A DNA stretch of 64,000 nucleotides from contig NZ_LT607752.1 of the NCBI RefSeq assembly GCF_900090265.1, forward strand, positions 5,214,001 through 5,278,000, in the 5' to 3' direction. Shown in pieces: positions 46,639-55,666 of this stretch. Position numbers and translations under genes: made by a program. This DNA is from Micromonospora rifamycinica (GTDB lineage Bacteria > Actinomycetota > Actinomycetes > Mycobacteriales > Micromonosporaceae). Below the pieces are notes generated by a model. The model made no database searches and had not been told where the DNA came from. It worked only from the letters and a program-made list of their open reading frames with translations. How positions within the stretch are numbered: the first letter of the stretch is position 1; each line of letters begins with the position of its first letter.

Positions 46639-47832
46639 GTGGCGAAGGCTAAGTTCGAGCGGACTAAGCCGCACGTCAACATCGGCACCATTGGTCACAT
46701 CGACCACGGTAAGACGACGCTGACGGCGGCCATCACGAAGGTCCTGCACGACCAGTACCCGGACCTCAACCCGTACACGCCGTTCGACGAGATCGACAAG
46801 GCGCCGGAGGAGAAGGCCCGCGGCATCACGATCTCGATCGCGCACGTCGAGTACCAGACCGAGGCGCGGCACTACGCGCACGTCGACTGCCCCGGGCACG
46901 CCGACTACATCAAGAACATGATCACCGGTGCCGCCCAGATGGACGGCGCGATCCTGGTGGTCGCGGCGACCGACGGCCCGATGCCGCAGACCCGCGAGCA
47001 CGTGCTGCTGGCCCGTCAGGTCGGTGTGCCGTACATCGTCGTGGCGCTCAACAAGAGCGACATGGTCGACGACGAGGAGCTCCTGGAGCTCGTCGAGCTC
47101 GAGGTGCGCGAGCTGCTGTCGGCGCAGGAGTACCCGGGTGACGACCTGCCGGTCGTCCGGGTCTCGGCGCTGCGGGCGCTCGAGGGTGACCCGGAGTGGA
47201 CCGGTCGTCTGCTGGAGCTGATGAACGCGGTCGACACCGCGATCCCGCAGCCCGAGCGCGAGACCGAGAAGCCGTTCCTGATGCCGATCGAGGACGTCTT
47301 CACGATCACCGGTCGTGGCACGGTCGTCACCGGTCGCGCGGAGCGCGGCATCCTCAAGCCGAACGAGGAGGTGGAGATCGTCGGTATCCGCGAGAAGTCG
47401 CAGAAGACGGTCTGCACCGGTATCGAGATGTTCCGCAAGCTGCTCGACGAGGCCCGCGCGGGCGAGAACGTCGGTCTGCTGCTGCGGGGCATCAAGCGCG
47501 AGGACGTCGAGCGCGGCATGGTGGTCGTCAAGCCGGGCACCAGCACCCCGCACACGGAGTTCGAGGCGACGGTCTACATCCTCTCCAAGGAGGAGGGCGG
47601 CCGGCACACCCCGTTCTTCCAGAACTACCGTCCGCAGTTCTACTTCCGGACCACCGACGTCACCGGTGTCGTCACCCTCCCCGAGGGCACCGAGATGGTC
47701 ATGCCGGGCGACAACACCACGATGGCCGTCAAGCTCATCCAGCCCATCGCGATGGAGGACAACCTCAAGTTCGCGATCCGCGAGGGTGGTCGTACGGTCG
47801 GCGCGGGTCGCGTCACCAAGATCATCAAGTGA
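46639..47832 (+). CDS. tuf: elongation factor Tu
   Basis: A 397-residue EF-Tu. G1 GHIDHGKTT, G3 DCPGHADY, G4 NKSD, and the full domains II and III (RGTVVTGRAERGIL, FYFRTTDVTGVV, ending VTKIIK) are present. GTG start 46639 follows ACAGGAGGACACCA. Residues for kirromycin and GE2270-type drug binding look ordinary at a glance (for example ENVGLLLRG). A 15-bp terminator follows. It is the only tuf in the window. Confidence 0.98.
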   Translation: MAKAKFERTKPHVNIGTIGHIDHGKTTLTAAITKVLHDQYPDLNPYTPFDEIDKAPEEKARGITISIAHVEYQTEARHYAHVDCPGHADYIKNMITGAAQMDGAILVVAATDGPMPQTREHVLLARQVGVPYIVVALNKSDMVDDEELLELVELEVRELLSAQEYPGDDLPVVRVSALRALEGDPEWTGRLLELMNAVDTAIPQPERETEKPFLMPIEDVFTITGRGTVVTGRAERGILKPNEEVEIVGIREKSQKTVCTGIEMFRKLLDEARAGENVGLLLRGIKREDVERGMVVVKPGTSTPHTEFEATVYILSKEEGGRHTPFFQNYRPQFYFRTTDVTGVVTLPEGTEMVMPGDNTTMAVKLIQPIAMEDNLKFAIREGGRTVGAGRVTKIIK

Positions 47833-48186
47833 ACTAGGTAACCCCGATTAGCGTTGCCGCCGGTCGTGCGGCATACTGGTCAGGTTGCGTAACGACGGTT
47901 AGTCGCCCGTGTCCGGCGTAAGTTGGACCTCCGGGAAGACCAACAGTCGCGCGTAGGGTGGTTGATCGCCCCTGGCGGTCAACCACCCTCGCACGGCGTC
48001 CAGATCGCTGTGATGCGATCGGCGCCTTGACCCACCGCGTGGTCAGAGAGCCGCTCCGGAGTCCCGGGGCGGAGCCTGGTCCACGGGCGCGACACGCCCG
48101 ACCGCGGGGGTCGGCGAAGTGGGCCTGTGCCAGCCGGTACAGGTGCCCGCAACACAGCGGCATCGAGAGAAGGAACAGAAGCCACC
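47833..48186. other. tuf-rpsJ intergenic region
   Basis: About 350 nt. It holds the tuf terminator at 47956-47988 and presumably the S10 operon promoter, but no convincing -35/-10 pair was seen. No gene is supported. Confidence 0.4.
47956..47988 (+). terminator. terminator after tuf
   Basis: A 15-bp stem (47956-47970 with 47974-47988; one T-G), loop CCT. Confidence 0.85.
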
Positions 48187-48495
48187 ATGGCGGGACAGAA
48201 GATCCGCATCCGGCTCAAGGCCTATGACCACGAGGTCGTCGACTCCTCGGCGCGGAAGATCGTCGAGACGGTGACGCGCACCGGGGCGCAGGTCGCGGGC
48301 CCGGTGCCGCTGCCCACGGAGATCAACCGTTTCTGCGTCATCCGCTCGCCGCACAAGTACAAGGACTCGCGCGAGCACTTCGAGATGCGTACGCACAAGC
48401 GGCTGATCGACATCATCGACCCGACTCCGAAGACGGTCGACTCGCTCATGCGCCTCGACCTGCCGGCTGGCGTCGACATCGAGATCAAGCTGTAG
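48187..48495 (+). CDS. rpsJ: 30S ribosomal protein S10
   Basis: A 102-residue protein, also NusE in antitermination. [20 protein letters not shown], then [27 protein letters not shown], are diagnostic. ATG 48187 follows AGAAGGAACAGAAGCC. First gene of the S10 operon. Confidence 0.98.
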
Positions 48496-48506
48496 GGACC
48501 GGACAA

Positions 48507-49172
48507 ATGGACAGGCAAGTCAAGGGGATCCTGGGCGCCAAGCTCGGTATGACCCAGGTCTGGGACAACAACAAGGTTGTGCCGGTGACCGTGGTTCAGG
48601 CCGGCCCGTGCGTCGTCAGCCAGGTGCGTAGCGCCGAGAAGGACGGTTACTCCGCGGTCCAGCTCGCCTACGGCACGATCGACCCGCGCAAGGTCAAGAA
48701 GCCCGTCAGCGGGCACTACGCCAAGGCGGACGTGGCGCCGCGCCGGCACATGGTCGAGCTGCGCACCGCGAACGCGGCGGACTACTCGCTGGGCCAGGAG
48801 GTCACGGTCGAGGAGTTCCCGGCCGGCGTGACCATCGACGTCACCGGCAAGACCAAGGGCAAGGGCTACGCCGGCCCGATGAAGCGGCACGGCTTCCACG
48901 GCCTGCGCGCCAGTCACGGTGTCGAGCGCAAGCACCGCTCGCCGGGCGCCATCGGTGCCTGTGCGACCCCGGGTCGCGTCTTCAAGGGCACCCGGATGGC
49001 GGGTCGGATGGGTGGCGTGCGCTACACCGTCCAGAACCTGACCGTCCAGGCGGTCGACACCGAGAACAACCTCCTGCTCGTCCGTGGTGCCATCCCCGGC
49101 CCCAAGGGTGCGCTGGTCCTGGTCCGCACCGCGGCCAAGACGAAGGTGAAGAAGGGCGGTGTGGCCAAGTGA
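48507..49172 (+). CDS. rplC: 50S ribosomal protein L3
   Basis: A 221-residue early-assembly protein near the peptidyl-transferase centre. MDRQVKGILGAKLGMTQVWD, GFHGLRASHGVERKHRSPGAIG and GRVFKGTRMAGRMG are conserved. ATG 48507 is 11 nt after rpsJ; its stop overlaps the rplD GTG. Confidence 0.98.
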   Translation: MDRQVKGILGAKLGMTQVWDNNKVVPVTVVQAGPCVVSQVRSAEKDGYSAVQLAYGTIDPRKVKKPVSGHYAKADVAPRRHMVELRTANAADYSLGQEVTVEEFPAGVTIDVTGKTKGKGYAGPMKRHGFHGLRASHGVERKHRSPGAIGACATPGRVFKGTRMAGRMGGVRYTVQNLTVQAVDTENNLLLVRGAIPGPKGALVLVRTAAKTKVKKGGVAK

Positions 49173-49846
49173 CCACCGTTGACGTCCACAATGTCGAAGG
49201 TGCCAAGAGCGGCTCCGTCGAGCTGCCGGCCGACGTCTTCGACGTGCAGGCCAACATCGCGCTGATGCACCAGGTCGTGGTGGCGCAGCTCGCGGCGGCC
49301 CGCCAGGGCACCCACAAGGTCAAGACCCGCGGCGAGGTCGCCGGTGGCGGCAAGAAGCCGTACAAGCAGAAGGGCACCGGCCGGGCCCGGCAGGGCTCGA
49401 TCCGCGCGCCGCAGTTCGCCGGTGGCGGTGTGGTGCACGGCCCCGTGCCGCGTGACTACAGCCAGCGGACCCCGAAGAAGATGAAGGCCGCCGCCCTGCG
49501 TGGCGCCCTCTCCGACCGGGCGCGTGCCGGCCAGCTGCACGTCGTCGAGGCGTTCGTCTCGGGCGAGAAGCCGTCGACCAAGGCGGCCCTGGCCACGCTG
49601 GCCAAGCTGACCGAGGCCCGCCGGGTGCTGGTCGTGCTGAGCAGCACCGACGAGCTGAACTGGGTGTCGCTGCGCAACGAGCCGCGGGTGCACCTGATCG
49701 AGTCCGGCCAGCTCAACACGTACGACGTGCTGGTGGCCGACGACGTGGTCTTCACCAAGGACGCCCTGGACGAGTTCCTGGGTGTGCCCGCGGAGGCCGG
49801 CCCCGCGGCCGAGTCCGCCGAGACCACCGAGGAGGGTGGCAAGTGA
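49169..49846 (+). CDS. rplD: 50S ribosomal protein L4
   Basis: A 225-residue protein with the exit-tunnel loop KKPYKQKGTGRARQGSIRAP, a macrolide-relevant region with normal sequence. GTG 49169 overlaps the rplC stop (GTGA); the C-terminus has a short acidic tail. rplW begins inside its stop. Confidence 0.98.
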   Translation: MTTVDVHNVEGAKSGSVELPADVFDVQANIALMHQVVVAQLAAARQGTHKVKTRGEVAGGGKKPYKQKGTGRARQGSIRAPQFAGGGVVHGPVPRDYSQRTPKKMKAAALRGALSDRARAGQLHVVEAFVSGEKPSTKAALATLAKLTEARRVLVVLSSTDELNWVSLRNEPRVHLIESGQLNTYDVLVADDVVFTKDALDEFLGVPAEAGPAAESAETTEEGGK

Positions 49847-50145
49847 GCACGATCGCCGACCCGCGGGACGTCATCGTCGCGCCGGTCGTCTCGGAGAAGA
49901 GCTACAGCGAGCTGAACCGGAACTGGTACACCTTCCTGGTGCACCCGGACGCGAACAAGACCGAGATCAAGATCGCTATCCAGCAGATCTTCAACGTCCG
50001 CGTCCTGACGGTCAACACGCTCAACCGCCAGGGCAAGCGCAAGCGCACCAAGACCGGCTTCGGTCAGCGCAAGGCGACCAAGCGGGCGATCGTGAAGCTG
50101 GCTGACGGTGACCGTATCGAGGCCTTCGGCGGCCCGGTCAGCTGA
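49843..50145 (+). CDS. rplW: 50S ribosomal protein L23
   Basis: A 100-residue protein at the exit tunnel where SRP and trigger factor dock. DVIVAPVVSEKSYSELNRN and LTVNTLNRQGKRKRTKTGFG are conserved. GTG 49843 overlaps rplD by 4 nt. Confidence 0.97.
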   Translation: MSTIADPRDVIVAPVVSEKSYSELNRNWYTFLVHPDANKTEIKIAIQQIFNVRVLTVNTLNRQGKRKRTKTGFGQRKATKRAIVKLADGDRIEAFGGPVS

Positions 50146-50157
50146 GGGGTGTAGACA

Positions 50158-50997
50158 ATGGCTATCCGTAAGTACAAGCCGACGACGCCGGGCCGACGCG
50201 GCTCCAGCGTCGCCGACTTCGCCGAGATCACCCGGTCCACGCCGGAGAAGTCCCTGCTGGCCCCGCTGCCGAAGAAGGGTGGGCGCAACGCCCACGGCCG
50301 GATCACCACCCGGCACCACGGCGGCGGCCACAAGCGGCAGTACCGCCTGATCGACTTCAAGCGGGTCGACAAGGACGGCGTGCCGGCGAAGGTCGCGCAC
50401 ATCGAGTACGACCCCAACCGGACCGCGCGCATCGCGCTGCTGCACTACGCCGACGGCGAGAAGCGCTACATCCTCGCGCCGAAGGACATGAAGCAGGGCG
50501 ACCGGGTCGAGTCCGGTCCGGGCGCCGACATCAAGCCGGGCAACAACCTGCCGCTGCGCAACATCCCGGTCGGTACCACCATCCACAACGTGGAGCTGCG
50601 TCCGGGCGGCGGCGCCAAGCTGGCCCGCTCGGCCGGCGTCGGCATCCAGCTGCTCGGTCGGGAGGGCGCGTACGCGACCCTCCGGATGCCGTCCGGTGAG
50701 ATCCGGCGGGTCGACGTGCGCTGCCGCGCCAGCGTCGGCGAGATCGGCAACGCCGACCAGTCGAACATCAACTGGGGCAAGGCCGGCCGGATGCGGTGGA
50801 AGGGCAAGCGCCCGACCGTCCGTGGTGTCGCGATGAACCCGGTCGACCACCCGCACGGTGGTGGTGAGGGTAAGACCTCCGGTGGTCGCCACCCGGTGAA
50901 CCCGCAGGGTAAGCCCGAGGGCCGCACCCGTCGTAAGGGCCAGCCGAGCGACCGGCTGATCGTCCGCCGCCGCTACGCCACGCGTAAGCGCGGCTGA
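50158..50997 (+). CDS. rplB: 50S ribosomal protein L2
   Basis: A 279-residue core protein near the peptidyl-transferase centre. MAIRKYKPTTPGRRGSSVAD then RGVAMNPVDHPHGGGEGKTSGG carries the conserved His-Gly-Gly region. ATG 50158, 12 nt after rplW. Confidence 0.98.
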   Translation: MAIRKYKPTTPGRRGSSVADFAEITRSTPEKSLLAPLPKKGGRNAHGRITTRHHGGGHKRQYRLIDFKRVDKDGVPAKVAHIEYDPNRTARIALLHYADGEKRYILAPKDMKQGDRVESGPGADIKPGNNLPLRNIPVGTTIHNVELRPGGGAKLARSAGVGIQLLGREGAYATLRMPSGEIRRVDVRCRASVGEIGNADQSNINWGKAGRMRWKGKRPTVRGVAMNPVDHPHGGGEGKTSGGRHPVNPQGKPEGRTRRKGQPSDRLIVRRRYATRKRG

Positions 50998-51009
50998 GGG
51001 AGATAGAGC

Positions 51010-51291
51010 ATGCCTCGCAGCCTGAAGAAGGGCCCGTTCGTCGACGACCACCTGCTCAAGAAGGTGGAGACGCAGAACGACAAGGGCTCGAAGAACGTCA
51101 TCAAGACCTGGTCGCGGCGCTCGACGATCATTCCCGAGATGCTCGGGCACACGATCGCCGTGCACGACGGACGCAAGCACGTCCCGGTGTTCGTGACCGA
51201 GGCCATGGTCGGGCACAAGCTCGGCGAGTTCGCGCTGACCCGCACCTTCAAGGGTCACGAGAAGGACGACCGGAAGAGCCGCCGGCGCTGA
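51010..51291 (+). CDS. rpsS: 30S ribosomal protein S19
   Basis: A 93-residue 30S head protein. MPRSLKKGPFVDDHLLKKVE and RRSTIIPEMLGHTIAVHDGRKHVPVFVTEAMVGHKLGEFA are conserved. ATG 51010 follows GAGGGAGATAGAGC. Confidence 0.98.
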   Translation: MPRSLKKGPFVDDHLLKKVETQNDKGSKNVIKTWSRRSTIIPEMLGHTIAVHDGRKHVPVFVTEAMVGHKLGEFALTRTFKGHEKDDRKSRRR

Positions 51292-51330
51292 GCCGCGGGC
51301 ATACGGATAGAGGAACAAGGGGTTACAGCG

Positions 51331-51789
51331 ATGCCAGGAAAGGGCGACGCTCCGGTGCTTCCGGGCGCGCGGGCGGTTGCGCGACACGTGCGCATCTCGC
51401 CGATGAAGGCGCGCCGGGTGGTCAACCTCGTCCGCGGCCTGCCCGCGAAGGAGGCGCTCACGGTGCTGCAGTTCGCGCCGCAGGCGGCGAGTGAGCAGGT
51501 CTACAAGGTGCTCGCGAGCGCGATCGCCAACGCGGAGAACAACGAGCGGCTGGACCCCGACGCGCTGCTCGTCAGCGAGGCGTTCGTCGACGAGGGCCCG
51601 ACCATGAAGCGGTTCCGGCCGCGGGCGCAGGGCCGGGCGTACCGGATCCGCAAGCGCACCTGCCACATCACCGTGGCGGTCGAGGCGGTCGCGCCGGCCG
51701 CGCCGAAGAAGTCCGCGGCGAAGAAGGCCGCCCCGGCGCAGCAGGCCGGGGCCGCGGCGACGGAGAGCAAGACGGAGGGCGCCGAGTAA
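51331..51789 (+). CDS. rplV: 50S ribosomal protein L22
   Basis: A 152-residue exit-tunnel protein. The core (RAVARHVRISPMKARRVVNLVRG, then FRPRAQGRAYRIRKRTCHITV) is standard; the last 30 or so residues are an Ala/Lys-rich tail (KKSAAKKAAPAQQAGAAATE) seen in actinobacteria. ATG 51331; its stop overlaps the rpsC start by 1 nt. Confidence 0.98.
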   Translation: MPGKGDAPVLPGARAVARHVRISPMKARRVVNLVRGLPAKEALTVLQFAPQAASEQVYKVLASAIANAENNERLDPDALLVSEAFVDEGPTMKRFRPRAQGRAYRIRKRTCHITVAVEAVAPAAPKKSAAKKAAPAQQAGAAATESKTEGAE

Positions 51790-52661
51790 TGGGTCAGAAG
51801 GTTCACCCCACTGGATTCCGGCTCGGCATCTCGACCGACTGGAAGTCCCGCTGGTTCGCGGACAAGCTCTACAAGGACTACATCGGCGAGGATGTCAAGA
51901 TCCGCCGGATGATGTCCAAGGGTCTTGAGCGGGCCGGCATCTCCAAGGTCGACATCGAGCGCACCCGGGACCGGGTCCGGGTCGACATCCACACCGCCCG
52001 GCCGGGCATCGTCATCGGCCGTAAGGGTGCGGAGGCCGACCGGATCCGCGGCGAGCTGGAGAAGCTCACCGGCAAGCAGGTGCAGCTGAACATCATCGAG
52101 GTGAAGAACCCCGAGTCGGACGCGCAGCTGGTCGCCCAGGGCGTCGCCGAGCAGCTCTCCAGCCGGGTCAGCTTCCGTCGGGCCATGCGCAAGTCCATGC
52201 AGTCGGCGATGAAGAACCCCGTCTGCAAGGGCATCCGGGTGCAGGTCTCGGGCCGTCTCGGCGGCGCCGAGATGAGCCGGACGGAGTTCTACCGCGAGGG
52301 TCGGGTTCCGCTGCACACGCTCCGGGCCAACATCGAGTACGGCTTCTTCGAGGCCCGTACCACCTTCGGCCGGATCGGCGTGAAGGTCTGGATCTACAAG
52401 GGCGACGCCGTGCCGGGCCGGGAGGCTCCGGCCGAGGCCGGTCCGTCCCGCCCGCGTCGCGGTGAGCGTGGCGACCGCCCCGAGCGCCCGCGTCGTGGCC
52501 GGTCGGGTTCGTCGGGTACGACCGCCGGTGGTACCGAGGCCGGCCGGGCCGCCGCGACCACCATCGCGCAGCAGGCCGAGACGCCGAGTGGCGACCCGGT
52601 CGACAGCTCCGCTGTCGCCGAGGCCGTCACCCAGCCGGCAGAAACGCAGCAGGAGGGCTGA
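51789..52661 (+). CDS. rpsC: 30S ribosomal protein S3
   Basis: A 290-residue protein with a KH domain (GIVIGRKGAEADRIRGEL) and helicase-related basic surface. The C-terminal 75 or so residues are a Pro/Arg/Thr-rich extension typical of actinobacteria. ATG 51789 (MGQKVHPTGFRLGISTDWKS), overlapping the rplV stop (TAATG). Confidence 0.98.
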   Translation: MGQKVHPTGFRLGISTDWKSRWFADKLYKDYIGEDVKIRRMMSKGLERAGISKVDIERTRDRVRVDIHTARPGIVIGRKGAEADRIRGELEKLTGKQVQLNIIEVKNPESDAQLVAQGVAEQLSSRVSFRRAMRKSMQSAMKNPVCKGIRVQVSGRLGGAEMSRTEFYREGRVPLHTLRANIEYGFFEARTTFGRIGVKVWIYKGDAVPGREAPAEAGPSRPRRGERGDRPERPRRGRSGSSGTTAGGTEAGRAAATTIAQQAETPSGDPVDSSAVAEAVTQPAETQQEG

Positions 52662-52664
52662 CAG

Positions 52665-53090
52665 ATGCTGATGCCGCGCAAGCCCCCGAAGGGCTTCCGC
52701 AAGCCGCACCACCCGGACCGCCACGGCGCGTCCAAGGGCGGTAACCGGGTGGTGTTCGGCGAGTTCGGAATCCAGGCTCTCGAGCCGGCGTACGTGACCA
52801 ACCGGCAGATCGAGTCGGCACGTATCGCCATGACCCGGCACATCAAGCGTGGTGGCAAGGTCTGGATCACGGTCTTCCCGGACCAGGCCCTCACCAAGAA
52901 GCCGGCCGAGACCCGGATGGGTTCCGGCAAGGGCTCGCCCGAGTGGTGGGTCGCGAACGTCAAGCCGGGGCGGATCCTCTTCGAGATGTCCTTCCCCAAC
53001 GAGCAGGTCGCGCGAGAGGCTATGCGTCGCGCGGTCCACAAGCTCCCGATGAAGTGCCGCATTGTTACGCGCGAAGTGGGTGAATCCTGA
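52665..53090 (+). CDS. rplP: 50S ribosomal protein L16
   Basis: A 141-residue protein contacting the A-site region. MLMPRKPPKGFRKPHHPDRH and MGSGKGSPEWWVANVKPGRI are conserved. ATG 52665 follows GGAGGGCTGACAG; an internal ATG at 52671 is possible. Its last base is shared with the rpmC start. Confidence 0.98.
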   Translation: MLMPRKPPKGFRKPHHPDRHGASKGGNRVVFGEFGIQALEPAYVTNRQIESARIAMTRHIKRGGKVWITVFPDQALTKKPAETRMGSGKGSPEWWVANVKPGRILFEMSFPNEQVAREAMRRAVHKLPMKCRIVTREVGES

Positions 53091-53326
53091 TGGCAGCGGG
53101 CGTCAAGCCTTCCGAGCTGCGTGAGCTCTCCGAGGAGGAGCTGGTCGCGAAGCTGCGCGAGGCCAAGGCGGAGCTGTTCAACCTCCGCGTGCAGGCCGCG
53201 ACCGGTCAGCTGGACAACAACCGGCGGTTGCAGGTCATCCGTCGGGAGATCGCCCGGATCTACACGATCATGCGTGAGCGCGAGCTGGGTCTCTCGGCCG
53301 CGCCGACTGAGGTGACTGCATCATGA
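53090..53326 (+). CDS. rpmC: 50S ribosomal protein L29
   Basis: A 78-residue helical-hairpin protein: LSEEELVAKLREAKAELFNLR and NRRLQVIRREIARIYTIMRER. ATG 53090 overlaps rplP (TGATG) and its stop overlaps rpsQ (ATGA). Confidence 0.97.
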   Translation: MAAGVKPSELRELSEEELVAKLREAKAELFNLRVQAATGQLDNNRRLQVIRREIARIYTIMRERELGLSAAPTEVTAS

Positions 53327-53604
53327 GCGAGACCGAGAACACCACCGCCACCGTGCGGGCCCGCCGTAAGGTCCGTGAGGGCCTGGTGGTCAGCGACAAG
53401 ATGGACAAGACCGTCGTGGTCGAGGTCGAGGACCGGGTCAAGCACGCGCTGTACGGCAAGATCATGCGCCGTACCCGCAAGCTGAAGGTGCACGACGAGC
53501 AGAACGCCGCCGGCATCGGCGACCGGGTTTCGATCATGGAGACCCGGCCGCTGTCCGCCACCAAGCGTTGGCGGATCGTGGAGATCCTCGAGAAGGCCAA
53601 GTAG
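53323..53604 (+). CDS. rpsQ: 30S ribosomal protein S17
   Basis: A 93-residue OB-fold protein: VVSDKMDKTVVVEVEDRVKH and VHDEQNAAGIGDRVSIMETRPLSATKRWRIVEI. ATG 53323. A 100-nt gap with a hairpin follows before rplN. Confidence 0.97.
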   Translation: MSETENTTATVRARRKVREGLVVSDKMDKTVVVEVEDRVKHALYGKIMRRTRKLKVHDEQNAAGIGDRVSIMETRPLSATKRWRIVEILEKAK

Positions 53605-53652
53605 CGAAGGCTCGAGCTCGGCCGGTTTCGGTCGGGCGCAGGTTCCGCCAGG

Positions 53653-53680
53653 CTCCGGCCGCCCGCGAGGGCGGCCGGAG
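53653..53680 (+). other. hairpin between rpsQ and rplN
   Basis: A perfect 12-bp stem (53653-53664 with 53669-53680), loop GCGA; probably marks the S10/spc operon boundary. Confidence 0.7.
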
Positions 53681-53704
53681 AACCGGCAGACATAGGAGAT
53701 AGAC

Positions 53705-54073
53705 GTGATTCAGCAGGAGTCGCGACTGCGCGTCGCCGACAACACGGGTGCCCGGGAGATCCTGTGCATCCGGGTTCTCGGTGGCTCCGGTCGGCGCTAC
53801 GCGAGCATCGGCGACGTCATCGTGGCCACCGTCAAGGACGCGATCCCGGGTGCCGGTGTGAAGAAGGGCGACGTCGTCAAGGCCGTCGTCGTCCGCACCG
53901 CCAAGGAGAAGCGGCGGCCGGACGGCTCGTACATCCGTTTCGACGAGAACGCCGCCGTCATCATCAAGGACGGCGGGGACCCGCGCGGTACCCGTATCTT
54001 CGGCCCGGTGGGGCGGGAACTGCGGGACAAGCGGTTCATGAAGATCATTTCCCTCGCGCCGGAGGTGTTGTGA
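53705..54073 (+). CDS. rplN: 50S ribosomal protein L14
   Basis: A 122-residue protein: VADNTGAREILCIRVLGGSG then GDVVKAVVVRTAKEKRRPDGSYIRFDENAAVIIKD. GTG 53705 follows AGGAGATAGAC. Its stop overlaps rplX (GTGA). Confidence 0.98.
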   Translation: MIQQESRLRVADNTGAREILCIRVLGGSGRRYASIGDVIVATVKDAIPGAGVKKGDVVKAVVVRTAKEKRRPDGSYIRFDENAAVIIKDGGDPRGTRIFGPVGRELRDKRFMKIISLAPEVL

Positions 54074-54390
54074 CCGTGAAGGTCAAGAAGGGCGACACGG
54101 TCATCGTCATCGCCGGCAAGGACAAGGGTGCCAAGGGCAAGGTCATCGCGGCCTACCCGCGGCAGGACAAGGTCCTCGTCGAAGGCGTGAACCGGGTCAA
54201 GAAGCACACCCGTATCAGCACCACCCAGCGCGGCGCCAAGACCGGTGGCATCGTCACCCAGGAGGCCCCGATCCACGTCTCGAACGTGCAGGTCCTGGAC
54301 TCCGACGGGAACCCGACCCGGGTCGGTTACCGGTTCGACGACAACGGCCAGAAGGTCCGCATCGCGCGTAGCACCGGTAAGGACCTGTGA
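54070..54390 (+). CDS. rplX: 50S ribosomal protein L24
   Basis: A 106-residue KOW protein initiating 50S assembly: KGDTVIVIAGKDKGAKGKVI and VQVLDSDGNPTRVGYRFDD. GTG 54070 overlaps rplN; GTG 54076 is an alternative start. rplE follows with 1-nt overlap. Confidence 0.97.
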   Translation: MTVKVKKGDTVIVIAGKDKGAKGKVIAAYPRQDKVLVEGVNRVKKHTRISTTQRGAKTGGIVTQEAPIHVSNVQVLDSDGNPTRVGYRFDDNGQKVRIARSTGKDL

Positions 54391-54959
54391 TGACCACGGC
54401 TACCGAAACCAAGACCCTGCCGCGTCTCAAGGAGCGGTACCGCAACGAGATCGTGGCCAAGCTGCAGGAGCAGCACAGCTACGGCAACCCCATGCAGGTG
54501 CCGCGGCTGGTCAAGATCGTCGTCAACATGGGTGTCGGCGAGGCCGCTCGCGACGCCAAGCTGATCGACGGCGCCGTCCGCGACCTGGCCACGATCACCG
54601 GCCAGAAGCCGCAGGTGCGGCGGGCCACCAAGTCGATCGCGCAGTTCAAGCTGCGTGAGGGCATGCCGATCGGCGCGAAGGTCACCCTGCGCGGCGACCG
54701 GATGTGGGAGTTCCTGGACCGGCTGCTGTCGATCGCGCTGCCGCGTATCCGCGACTTCCGCGGCCTGGACGGGCGCAAGCTCGACGGGCACGGCAACTAC
54801 ACGTTCGGCCTGACCGAGCAGTCGGTGTTCCACGAGATCGACCAGGACCGGATCGATCGCCAGCGGGGCATGGACATCACGGTGGTCACGACCGCCACGA
54901 CCGACGACGAGGGCCGGGCGCTGCTCAAGCTCCTGGGCTTCCCGTTCAAGGAGAACTGA
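54390..54959 (+). CDS. rplE: 50S ribosomal protein L5
   Basis: A 189-residue central-protuberance protein: LVKIVVNMGVGEAARDAKLI and IRDFRGLDGRKLDGHGNYTFGLTEQSVF. ATG 54390 overlaps the rplX stop (TGATG); GTG 54387 directly before it is an alternative. Confidence 0.97.
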   Translation: MTTATETKTLPRLKERYRNEIVAKLQEQHSYGNPMQVPRLVKIVVNMGVGEAARDAKLIDGAVRDLATITGQKPQVRRATKSIAQFKLREGMPIGAKVTLRGDRMWEFLDRLLSIALPRIRDFRGLDGRKLDGHGNYTFGLTEQSVFHEIDQDRIDRQRGMDITVVTTATTDDEGRALLKLLGFPFKEN

Positions 54960-54960
54960 G

Positions 54961-55146
54961 ATGGCCAAGAAGGCGCTGATCATCAAGGCGGCCGCGAAGC
55001 CGAAGTTCTCGGTTCGCGCGTACACCCGCTGCCAGCGGTGCGGGCGTCCGAAGGCGGTCTACCGCAAGTTCGGTCTCTGCCGGGTGTGCATCCGGGAGAT
55101 GGCCCACCGCGGTGAGCTGCCCGGCGTGTCCAAGGCTTCCTGGTAA
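54961..55146 (+). CDS. rpsN: 30S ribosomal protein S14, zinc type
   Basis: A 61-residue type Z S14 with four Cys: RCQRCGRPKAV and LCRVCIREMAHRG. Zinc-bearing S14 is often paired in the genome with a zinc-free copy used under zinc limitation, not seen in this window. ATG 54961. Confidence 0.97.
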   Translation: MAKKALIIKAAAKPKFSVRAYTRCQRCGRPKAVYRKFGLCRVCIREMAHRGELPGVSKASW

Positions 55147-55194
55147 TAGCCCGGCGCGCCTCGCGCGTCAGCTGAACTGTCTCTTCGCCGTAGG

Positions 55195-55213
55195 CCCCGG
55201 GCCGTGCCCGGGG
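55195..55213 (+). other. hairpin between rpsN and rpsH
   Basis: A perfect 8-bp stem CCCCGGGC/GCCCGGGG with loop CGT, in the 96-nt gap before rpsH. Confidence 0.55.
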
Positions 55214-55242
55214 AACCCCGGCGAGAAAGGTTGACGAATTTC

Positions 55243-55650
55243 ATGACGATGACCGACCCGATCGCAGACATGCTCACGCGTCTGCGTAACGCCAACCAGG
55301 CGTACCACGACCGGGTGACGATGCCCTACTCGAAGATCAAGGCGAACATCGCCGAGGTCCTCAAGGCCGAGGGTTACATCGCCACCTGGTTGGTCGAGGA
55401 GCCCGAAGAGGGTGCCGTCGGCAAGCGACTGGTCGTCGAGCTGAAGTACGGCCAGAACCGGGAGCGGAGCCTGGCCGGCATCAAGCGCGTGTCCAAGCCC
55501 GGTCTCCGGGTGTACGCCAAGTCGGACGGGCTCCCGCGGGTGCTCGGCGGGCTGGGCGTGGCGATCATTTCGACGTCCCAGGGGCTGCTCACCGACCGGC
55601 AGGCCCGCAAGCGGAGCGTTGGCGGGGAAGTCCTCGCCTTCGTCTGGTAA
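55243..55650 (+). CDS. rpsH: 30S ribosomal protein S8
   Basis: A 135-residue protein: MTMTDPIADMLTRLRNANQA and KPGLRVYAKSDGLPRVLGGLGVAIISTSQGLLTDRQAR. ATG 55243 is chosen (MTMTDP, with ATG 55249 a second option); AAAGG is rather far upstream. Confidence 0.97.
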   Translation: MTMTDPIADMLTRLRNANQAYHDRVTMPYSKIKANIAEVLKAEGYIATWLVEEPEEGAVGKRLVVELKYGQNRERSLAGIKRVSKPGLRVYAKSDGLPRVLGGLGVAIISTSQGLLTDRQARKRSVGGEVLAFVW

Positions 55651-55666
55651 CGGGAGACAGGTAGAA